Positions 48,579-57,799 of a stretch of DNA of 64,000 nucleotides are shown one piece after another. The notes beneath the pieces were generated by a model, which was not told the DNA's origin, searched no databases, and worked only from the letters and a program-made list of their open reading frames with translations. Within the stretch, counting starts at the first letter, position 1. The number at the start of each line of letters is the position of its first letter. The position numbers were made by a program, and so were the translations under genes. Source of the DNA: Ptychodera flava (taxonomy: Eukaryota > Hemichordata > Enteropneusta > Ptychoderidae); the NCBI RefSeq assembly GCF_041260155.1, contig NW_027248279.1, positions 2,537,764 to 2,601,763 of the forward strand. The letters run 5' to 3'.

Positions 48579-50703
48579 GTCTGCAAACTTACCCGGCATG
48601 GTACAATACCTACCAGTGAAATTTGGATAAAGTTAGGTGGGGACAAGGGTCAGGGAACCCTGAGAATGGTTTACCAAGTTGCTAACATCAGCAATCCAAA
48701 TGTAGCAGATAATACAGTGATTTGGAGTACATTTGCAGCACCTGATTCCTATTACAATTTAGAATAGCTTTAGCTGTTAACAGAGGTCAGGTAGACAAAC
48801 TGGATGGCACAAAGTAGAAGTAAGTCTAAACATGCATACTGTGTTTTACTAAACAATGAACAGATTGTACCATATATCTTTTTGGTACAATATTTGGAAC
48901 TTAAGATACATACATATTGGTTATCCAAGTTTAATACATGCATTATACTGCTGATCCAAAATCTGAAAACAATGTGCAAATCTGACCAAACTTATGCAGC
49001 ATAAATATGATACTACATTAAATAGTACAAAAGGCAAAGTTGTTTTCTTGCATGTACAAAATGCATTGATGTGTAGAAACATGGGCATTAATTTAGAATG
49101 GTGTGGACAATTGTCTTACATTCCACTTTGATTTATTTCAGGGACAAGACACTATTAGCACGGATGATGGGAGATTATGAGTATCTGGCCAAGAGTTATG
49201 GATTGTCTGGACCAAATGGTATGAAATGTATACTTGCATGTTATGATTTATACGTAAGAAAAGTTGAGGCACTGACAGGACAGGCAGTTTATTGTGTACA
49301 CTTCAGTTTTACCTATGATTTATATGTGTACGTCCTTGACCTATCAGTTTGCAATATGTGCGACTGTTAATAATCAGCATGCATTGTGTATGATATGCTG
49401 TAGAACACAATTATGATAATTGGTTGTAGTTTTTCGTTGACTTAAGACATTCACAGCTAACATTGATTAGTCAGATAAATTTAAAGGAAGGGGTACACAG
49501 TGGGTCAGATCTTGATAAATATTTGCAAGCTATTGACAAATGAATAGTTGCCATGTTAAATAAACATGTAATGTTTGTTTAGCCTGTATCATGTGAGAAC
49601 ACCCACAGATAACCTGTCTAGCAACCTGAGATCTCAGAGGGTCTCCTTCATCTTTGAAAATGGCATATTGATACCAGAAGTAAGATCATTTTTGTGATGA
49701 TAAGCAATAACATTGTCAATCTCAAGTGCACAGTCATGTCTATGCTGCATTTTCAGAATTTTGGCTTGTGCACATTTGTAGTGCAGTCATTTCCAGACAA
49801 CACAGTGTTTATCTTTGTTTTCTTAGATATCTGAAGCTACAGACGTAAAAGCGAAACTGCCAAAACAATGTGGTTTTGTAGTTTGCGGTATTGACCAAGC
49901 TCTGCAGTCATTTAGTGTTGGACGTCATTCTTACCAGGGGCAGGCATTCATCGGAAATCATGTGAACAAGTGCTGTAAAGTATGTGTTTTACAACTGTAA
50001 ACTGTTTTGTTGCTAAAGTCATTAAAAGGTTCAGTATTCTGCTTGTCAGGATTTTCAAGCTTTCAGTGTCAGATTTATTGTGTGTTATATATATACTACA
50101 GAAGATGTATTTCGTCTACATTATTTTGACGTACTTTCAGTGAAACAACTCTGTTTGCTTCTTTGAAAGAAAGTTATCATATCCTTCTTTTTATTTTTGT
50201 GTTTCAGGAAGAAAACATTCAAACGTTGTGCAAGAGCGTCATCAGGACCACAGCAAGAATATGCCCATAGCTGAATGAACAGGCTGCACACATTTGTGGT
50301 CTGTATAAGCCAATATTTTCAAAATTTGCAGCCTGCCATAATCTTTAGAGTACAAGCAATAGAATGTCAGATGAATATATTAGCATTCTCAGTTCAAACA
50401 TATCACATTTAATGGCATATTACAGAGAACACTTTCCTAATGAAGTGTACCCCCAAAATGCATATGTTAGAAGATCATGTCATCCCTCAGATTGAAAACA
50501 CAGGGTTTGGCTTTGGTTTCTTCACAGAACGGTGTAGAGAGTATCCATCATGAGATTAGGAAGGGAATGGACCGGTATAGTAAAGTACCTGGCCATAATG
50601 GTTTAAAGAAATTAGAACTTATGGTAAGGGAGCATCATGTGATGACCAATTCAAGTCATGTGAAAGTGCCAAAAACACAAAGGGGTTCATACAGAACCAA
50701 ATA
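48579..50703 (+). pseudogene. catalytic-domain exons of the RAG1-like transposase
   Basis: Exon 48579 begins after GTCTTCAG and holds 'IWIKLGGDKGQGTLRMVY' (first catalytic Asp candidate) and 'NPNVADNTV'. Exon 49142 holds 'RMMGDYEYLAKSYGLSG' (second Asp) and 'CILAC'. Exon 49583 is short. Exon 49827 has 'QAFIGNHVNKCCK', ending at GTATGT. The last exon (from 50208) has 'FSKFAACHNL', then 'MLEDHVIPQIENTGFGFGF' and, after frame changes, 'GVESIHHEIRKGMDRYSKV' (Glu candidate) and 'LKKLELMVREHHV'. The D-D-[C..C]-E order matches RAG1/Transib- and hAT-like RNase H folds. Stops near 50243, 50345 and 48766 make it inactive. Confidence 0.65.
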
Positions 50704-50984
50704 AGCAACGTGAAATAATGATGGCCATAGTGATAACAGTAAAGATAAATCATGATAAAATAAACATGTAAAGAACAAATTAATTAAGTCAATAACAAAC
50801 CAATATGTAAATAAAAACATTGAAATCTGGTTCTTTCTATGAATCATATTTTTACTAAATTGATGCTTGTATTTTTAGTCCCCAAGATACCGTCCGTGGT
50901 CATGTCCGAGCGTGTGTCAGTGTGTGCGTTTGTCCGTCCATGTATCCTTCTGTTCACGCAGATATCTCAGAGATACATGGAGCG
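50704..50984. other. 3' flank of the transposase gene
   Basis: AT-rich sequence with no recognised gene. It may contain the 3' end of the RAG1-like element, whose terminal repeat I could not identify. Confidence 0.35.
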
Positions 50985-51595
50985 ATTTCATTCAAACTTG
51001 GTACGAGGATTACTTGATATGTCATACATATGCACGTCCAATATATATACATATGCATGATCCAATGTGGCCGCCATGCTGCCATTTTATTACAATTTTT
51101 TTTATGTACAGAGCCATAACTCCTACATGTTTCAACCGATTTTATTGAAAGTTAGTACAAGGACATTGACCTTCATCATACATATGCACATCAATTTGTT
51201 TCACAACATTATCCAATATGGCTGCCATGCGGCAATCTTATTACAATTTTGTCATGTACGGAGCCATAACTCAGGCATATCTCAACCGATTTTATTCAAA
51301 GTTGGTACAAGGACATTGACCTATGTCATACATATGCATGTCAATTTGTTTCATGATATGATCCAATATGGCCGCATGGCAGCCATTTTGTTACAATTTT
51401 GACATTGACTTATGTCATACATATGCATATAGATTTTTTAGACAGTAAGATTAAATATGGCTGCATGGCTGCCATTTTGTTACGATCTTTTCATGTACAG
51501 AGCCATAACTCAGACATCTTTCCACCAGTATCATTCAGAGTTGGTATAAGGACATTGACCCATGTCATACATATGCACATTGATTGTTGAACGGC
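50985..51595. repeat. tandem repeat, unit ~150 bp, about 3.5 copies
   Basis: The phrase GAGCCATAACTC occurs at 51111, 51261 and 51500. Around it recur CAACCGATTTTATT, TTGGTACAAGGACATTGACC, ATGTCATACATATGCA, ATCCAATATGGC and GCCATTTTGTTACAATTTT, in the same order in each unit. The first two full units are 150 bases apart; the third spacing is expanded by a partial copy. Confidence 0.85.
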
Positions 51596-52478
51596 GTGTA
51601 GCAGTATCATGTCAATTACCTAAGTTTCATAATTAGACTGATATGTCGAGAAATACTGCATCAGATTTCATGAAACTTGGTACACATGTTAAGCTTACAT
51701 TGCTTTAACAATGAAAAAGGCATTTATCAGTGTCATTTTAATTAATTTGTAATTGCTTATTTAATGAACTTTCCTAATTAGAGTTATATATCCACAAATA
51801 CTGCGTCAAAATTTGATGAAACTCGGTACAGATGTTGATCTCATAGTTTGTAAATACTGCATCAAACTTTATGAAATATGGTACCGGTGATAATCTATTA
51901 GTGTTAGGATAGTATGCAAAAATGTTCGGCAACATCCTGTTGATCATTACTGATTGACTCATTTAATGACATTTTGTAATTAGGATGGCGGCCTACATTG
52001 GTTTTATGTTTTCACCACCGTGGAACTCATTCTTGGCCATTTAGCGCCATCTATATCACAGTATTTTATCATAGACCTAATTAATGAAGAGGACTCTATC
52101 CTCTCTGAGGACTTTTAATTAAAGTACCAACGAACAAGTGGGGACTGTGCCATCAACGACTTGTTCAATTTAAAATTGATGCTTGAAAAGTCATCTTTAT
52201 GGTAAGTCCAGTATATGTAATGATGACTTACCATTTTAGGATGTTTTCACATGTTCAAATGAAACTTCCTTCAGTTTTATCTTACATGAAATATCATTGG
52301 AAAAGTTAATTTTTAGCATGAAAATAAGAATGAAATACTTCTAAATGCTTTCATTATGATTTAGTATATATACTAACAAGTACAGATGTAAATAACCTTG
52401 TTTTGCTTATCTATTTACAGAATACAACGACCCTGGAAGTTGCAGGTGTCCATTTGATTTCAAGTATTTCTCATTTTT

Positions 52479-53789
52479 AGCTACTATAGACTATAGTCTA
52501 TAGAAGCTATTGGGATGGGTATCCGTCCGGCGTCCGGCGTCAGTCTGTATGTATGTATGTATGTATGTATGTATGTATGTATGTATGTATGTATGTATGT
52601 ATGTATGTATGTATGTATGTCCGTTTGTGAGGCGTCCGTCCACTCAAATATCTTGAGAACCGCAGTACTTACTGATTTGATATTTGTTGTGTAGATGAAA
52701 AATATGATTTTGAGAAACTATTTTTTTTTAATTTTTTGATATTGTTGAAAATAGGCAAATTAATGCCAAAAAAGGTGTTTTTGGTAAAAAATCTTCTTCT
52801 TCATAACCGCTGGTCAGACAGCTTTGTTATCAGGTATACAGGTGCCTAGGGGTAACCCAACTTAGATTTGTTCAAATTGTGATGAAATATGCAGATGTGT
52901 ATTTTTAAGGAATTTTTTTGTCATTTTTGGTCAAAATTTGACTTACATTGTATGTAATTCTTGTACTGTATAAACTCTATCAATTCACCAGAAAAAAATA
53001 ATTAATATGATTTTAAATAATTGAATTAATTAGGAAATCATCAAAGCCAAAATAATTTTAGTGTAGAATTATCAGAAAGTTCAACTTTTTTTGACAGTTC
53101 ATAGTGAAATGCTTACCATCTTGGAGGATTAAACATGTAAAGGCAACTTTCCTGAATCCCAACTTTGACATATTCTGAACCGTCATTTATTGTGCCCTGT
53201 ATGTTATCTAAAGAAATTGCTCAAATAGTCAATAGAGATAAAGATAGAGATAGAGAAAGTTCTAATTTCCATTTATGGTTGACTTGGTAAGGATAAAATA
53301 AAATTACTTTTTGAGGAAAAAAATAGAGTGGTCAATTAAAAGAGTGGTCAAAGTGATAGGGTTTTTATGGTAAAGCTGGGCTGTAAGATTCCTCATGTGC
53401 TATTTATAGCAATTATGCAATCTGTGTAAACAGTGTAAGGAAAGTTACATGATTCCTTATAATGCTTTTGATGACCTTGAACTTCTTAAGTTTCAAACAT
53501 TTGTCTCTTCAGTGTGCTTTCTCTGAGTATGTACAGTCTCAACTTATTCAACAGAATTCACTTACAATGTTAATCAAAGATATCCACCTTCTTCATCAAT
53601 ACATGTGTCACAAAAGGTTATTCTCTACATAACACAGCAGAGCTCTGTCAACTGTTGAGTTGCTTGTTCTTTCAAAAACGCCGGTCAGACAGCTTTAATA
53701 TTTGGTTTACAAGTCCATAGGATGACCTAAGTGAGATAATTTCATACAGTCAGGAAATACTTAATTTTGTATCCATGTCTATAGTAGCT
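52479..53789. mobile_element. repeat element with 13-bp inverted ends and internal (GTAT)n
   Basis: AGCTACTATAGAC at 52479-52491 is the exact inverse of GTCTATAGTAGCT at 53777-53789. The interior has a (GTAT)n microsatellite (52541-52620). The phrase GGTCAGACAGCTTT occurs twice (near 52812 and 53683), each followed by a similar context, so the core is partly duplicated. No coding sequence. Possibly a non-autonomous element. Confidence 0.55.
52541..52620. repeat. (GTAT)n microsatellite
   Basis: About twenty uninterrupted tetranucleotide units. Confidence 0.97.
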
Positions 53790-54576
53790 TCAGGGACTTT
53801 GGCCCTATGTTTTAATTTTGTCTGTATTTTCATATTGTATTTAAAATAAAGGTATTTGATCATTTCAATTTGTATTTTTTTTCATTTTCTGTGTACCTTT
53901 CCTTTTCGTTTCTTATATTTTTTGTTTAGCTCTTTATTTGTCCCATTTTTAAAATGCAACTTTGTGGCATAAGTTACTTTTGATATTCAGAGAGTTTGTA
54001 AAAGATGTTTGCCCGAAACTTTGTTATCGGTACATGTAATTTATTTGAGTCTTGTCACTTCAAGAAATAAAAAAAATGTTTTATTCTATATGCACGTGCC
54101 TGTTTTGATCATTTATGTTATGGTTTGAAGTAATTTCTAATAACATTACAGTTAATTTGCCATTGTGCTGTTAAAACAATCACCGTACAATACAAATAAG
54201 GCAATAATACATTGATTTCTGCCTATATGATGAAAAAGGTGCCTCTCTAATTTTTGCCGTTTGTGGCACTGTTCTGTGGCTTCCAATTGAATGTGACCCA
54301 TAAAGTTCGCACACAAGTTAAAAGTCTGGGCCTGCTGGGTATCGCTTTAAACTGCTTAGTGTCACTTTTCCGACAAGCATTTAATTACTCCTTGGCCTAA
54401 TGATGTCCCTCTCTCCGTACAGTATTATGTATAATTCTGCGCTGCACGTACAACAATTAGAAGTCACCCCTTTTGACAAAATTAAAATAAACAACACCTC
54501 TTTTTCAGAATTCGCAGAGCTTCAATGAACTAGTGTTATTACATTTCTATATAATACTTATAGCCCCTAACTTGTA
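53790..54576. other. no gene recognised
   Basis: AT-rich spacer between the inverted-end element and the Ig gene exons. Confidence 0.4.
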
Positions 54577-54582
54577 ATAATA

Positions 54583-54618
<36 letters not shown>
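54577..54618. repeat. (AAT)n microsatellite
   Basis: About a dozen AAT units directly next to the end of the Ig exon, inside the following intron on the minus strand. Confidence 0.95.
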
Positions 54619-54890
54619 CACATTGAATGATAAGTTTTGTTGTTGATACTGCTCGTCCTTTCCTGCCGTCATACAGCTCATTAGTGGCTTCACATCGATA
54701 TTGCCAGCTTGCTGTCTCTTTGTTTGCTCTATACTCAAAATTGGTCCCGGTGAAACTGAATTCCCACGTGAATCAAACCATTCGTATGATGGTTCCGGGT
54801 TACTGTCAGTTCGACATGTTGCTTCAAACTTGTCGTTCTCCGTGATTATTCCGTCATTGGTTGACGAAATGGAAATCGGTTCTGGAGGAT
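54614..54890 (-). CDS. Ig-domain exon (C2-like), one frameshift
   Basis: The exon follows a minus-strand acceptor (GGTCGACAG) at 54891 and starts in phase 1. It encodes 'PPEPISISSTNDGIITEN', 'FEATCRTDSNPEPSYEW', the first Cys and Trp of an Ig fold, and 'SVSPGPILSI'. A frame change near 54707 leads to 'SWQYRCEATNELYDGR' (second Cys) and 'STTKLIIQ'. The end at about 54614 would use a GTGATT donor. It is the third exon of an Ig-superfamily gene read right to left. The shift may be decay or a sequence error. Confidence 0.65.
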
Positions 54891-55209
54891 CTGTCGACCA
54901 ATGTATGAATGTAATTTTAAAATTGCTATGAAAATTACACGAGATTTAAGATATTTGAGTGCGGGAAGAATAGGTTGTTAATATAAGTCATCAATTACCA
55001 GTGAGGAAAGTTATGTATTGAAAGCACACGTGTGCTGTCGCCTTACGACAACAATAAGTGATTAAACACAGGTTATTGAAAGCCTTATAAATAAGAAATG
55101 CCACTTTAAATTTATTCCATGTATACATGAAAATGATTTCTCTGATCTATCATGATGTCCCTTTTCAGTTTAATTATGCAGTATGATGTAATTATATTCC
55201 AAAACCTAC

Positions 55210-55494
55210 ATTGAACATTAAAAGACATGTTATATTTGCATGTCTGTGTATTTAGATCAGCGTCGTCATTGTATCTGCAGTCGAACACATCACCAATGGC
55301 TGACTTCGTTATCTGGGTGTTGAAAATTAGAGGAGCTTGGCCAGAAACGTTCGAATTTCGTCCATTGACAGTCCACTTTACATCACCCGGTAGGACCTCT
55401 GTATTTGAATAACATGTCAATGTAATGTTGTCGCCACTGACAACTGTATTCTCCGGACCAATGTTGTCAGCTGAGCATGTCATGGTCTCGTCTG
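55210..55494 (-). CDS. Ig-domain exon
   Basis: It starts after the acceptor TTTTGCAG and ends at the donor AAT|GTAGGT, so both splice sites are consistent. It encodes 'DETMTCSADNIGPENTVVS', 'NITLTCYSNTEVLPGDVKW' (first Cys and Trp) and 'SAIGDVFDCRYNDDADLN' (second Cys), ending 'KYNMSFNVQ'. A clean Ig fold of about 95 residues, phase 1-1. The only unbroken Ig exon of the three seen. The gene is probably a host cell-surface or secreted receptor; start, signal peptide and end are not in view. Confidence 0.75.
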
Positions 55495-56180
55495 CAAAAC
55501 AAATTCAAACGGATTAGTGTTGAGGTGTCTTATTGCAAGGCGGCTGTGACGTCAACATTTCAAGGGCCATGTAAGCCTTTACATTGCGGAAATACATTTT
55601 GATCATGTTACTGAAAGACAATGCAAGTACATATCATTTAGGCATACAGTATATCGTGAAGCTTCAAAGATGATATTTTTCATGTTTATAATCTTCCAAA
55701 AGAGCAACCTTGACAATGGTTTTCAACACAGTTTGAAACAAATAAGAATGCTATGATGATTTTTTTAAATCAATGACATTATTGTAAATATATTTAACTA
55801 TTAGCAAAACGATAAACAACTAAGACATGTAGTGTTATCATTTCCCATAGGCCCTGTAAACGTCATTATAATTACCAATAGAAACTGCTTAGACAATAAA
55901 AAGAATCGCTTTAGTTAGCTAACATATGGTCAACAAGAGTTGTATGGTCTTCAAGTTTTATTAATGTATTGTTGCTTTGGGTGTTTACCGTCAATTCCTT
56001 TTGTACGAGTTTACAAGTTTCGTTTAACTTATGAAAATTTCGACACTATTCACGCTGAGGAAAATGAATTTTCAATCAACCGTTAACTTTGTCACAAAAC
56101 ATGCGCTTTAACATCTATTATCTAAACTTCCTTTTACGGCCAGCATCGCATTGTTACCGAAACAGGATGTATGCACCCAC

Positions 56181-56500
56181 CTACAATTGTCAGTGTAGCT
56201 GAGTAGTTGACTTTGGTTCTCCTCCTATGGCTTCACACATCCACTGCCCGGCGTCAACATTTGCATCAACGTTACGTATGGTTAAATCGTATTCTCCGTT
56301 CAAGTGGTTACCGCTGATCTCACAATTGCTACAGCTTTCTCTGTCCAAGTAAATGCCAGCTGACACCAATCTCTCCTGTCCTTGATGGTTTATGTGTCTC
56401 CATCGCGGCCAGTTCTGTAGCTCTCTTTCCAGCCTGCATGCAAATCTCACCGTGGCACCGCTTGGTACAATCTTATCAGTAGGCGTCTTTCTCCACTTTA
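56181..56500 (-). CDS. Ig V-like domain exon, one frameshift near the end
   Basis: The acceptor GTGCTTCCAG ends at 56501, and the donor is GTAG|GTGGGT at 56181. It encodes 'KWRKTPTDKIVPSGATVRF', 'ACRLERELQNWPRWRHI' (first Cys and Trp), 'CSNCEISGNHLNGEYDLTI' with an extra Cys pair, and 'DAGQWMCEAIGG' (second Cys). In the last 40 bases the useful frame changes to 'TKVNYSATLTIV', so one indel lies near 56218. It is the most upstream Ig exon seen of this minus-strand gene. A relic of a paralogous exon lies at 8225-8292. Confidence 0.7.
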
Positions 56501-56947
56501 CTGGAAGCACAGGGATATTGCCTCAAAGTCAAGTTTAGGAGGTTAAAAAGTTTTAATTTATTTGGATTCCAAGATGTATCGGTAGAATCATCTATCATCT
56601 TGTTATAACATGCAATGATATTAAAACTACTTATGTTAAAATTGTCAACAGCTATCGTTTAAATAACATTTAAACATTTTAAAACCATGGCATCGCTAGT
56701 AGGCTTTACCACATGTTTGCTTTGTCTCCTGGACTGTCATATTGATTAAAACTTGAATTATCTAGGGAATTGTCTGCCCATTCTAGCGAAGTCCGCTTGC
56801 AGTACAAGTGGGACAAATGCATATGCATAATACAATTTATCTTATCAATCATTTACTCTCAGAAGGAATTGTTGGTCAAATCTATCAAAAGTGTTAGGTG
56901 CCCTGGTGCTGATAGTTGCATCACCAATTATCAATAAAACACTTGTA
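56501..56947. other. intron or 5' region of the Ig gene
   Basis: AT-rich, with no recognised exon. It runs up to the inserted MITE. Confidence 0.4.
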
Positions 56948-57727
56948 TGTACGGCGCCTATCTGACAAAATGTGCTTATCCGACAAAACTCTTTTTAGCA
57001 ATACCCTGGGGAGTCGCTTTAGCCACAGCGCACTTCATGTGCGCGGTACATGTCGCTTCGCGCTTCGTACGATGTTGTGTACACGAAGTCTTCTGTACGA
57101 AGGATTTTGTTTCTGTAAACTACTCTCAAATTGTTGACCTGTAATTAATTCTTTTTTATTGTGGTTCTTCTTCCATCGGCCGGGCTCGCGCTCGCTCACT
57201 GTACAGTATACTGTAGTCGAGACCATGGAGATAACTCCGTATTGCAACATGTAGGTGCTTTTCTTCTCATCCACTTGCATGTTTATTGAGTATAATTTAA
57301 TGTACTTAAATGGCAAAATTAGCGATCGAGGAAGGTGATGAAAAACAAAAACACAAGTACTCTGCTTGTCATTGTGGTGATTTTGATACTCCCGCCACCG
57401 TGAGAGCGGACGACCTCATGTGACCTCATGCCCTCTCCTCTACCCCTTAACATGCGTCCCAGCCTCTGTGTTGATCGATGTATACACAGTGATTAATTGA
57501 GGTGCTCGGCGATTTACGCAATGAATGAAATTTACTGTATTTTTAACTATTATATGGCCGTTTTGTGATGTTTTGGATTTTAGACTGCTCTAATTAAGAT
57601 TTCGTTTGTGTGTTTTAACAGACGAAGTATTGTGCGAGGGATTACTTTCCACAAACGAGTAAGGCTACAAGCAGTAATTAGTTATTTTTGTCAGATGAGC
57701 ACGTTTTGTCAGATAAGCGCCGTATAG
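56948..57727. mobile_element. MITE of ~780 bp with ~40-bp inverted ends and TA borders
   Basis: The left end reads TACGGCGCCTATCTGACAAA from 56950 and continues with a similar GTGCTTATCCGACAAAA. The right end is the inverse, TTTGTCAGATAAGCGCCGTA, ending at 57725. TA dinucleotides at both ends could be the target duplication, as in Tc1/mariner elements. The interior has short open frames but no transposase. Confidence 0.75.
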
Positions 57728-57799
57728 ACGTACTGCAAAAGAGACTCGATGAGCTTACATTTGCAAAATATACTGGAATTGAGTCAAATAATTCTAAAT

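Larger units (their letters stand above)
46504..50703 (+). pseudogene. RAG1-like (N-RAG-TP-type) transposase gene with introns, decayed
   Basis: A multi-exon plus-strand gene. The N-terminal exons follow the RAG1 plan in order: a CRIC segment (46504), a W-x-x-H / C-x2-C cluster (46752), a basic GRP patch, a RING finger (47041-47163) and a second Cys/His finger (47225). Exons with clear GT/AG borders follow: 47898-48215, 48579 to about 48818, 49142 to about 49280, 49583-49679, 49827-49979 and 50208-50703. They hold a DDE-type layout: an Asp in 'IKLGGDKGQGTLRM', an Asp in 'MMGDYEYLA' just before 'GLSGPNG' and a Cys pair, and a Glu in 'GVESIHHE'. In-frame stops and shifts show it is dead. I recall N-RAG-TP elements in sea slugs with a RAG1-like N-terminus. 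No RAG2-like gene is visible. Confidence 0.7.
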
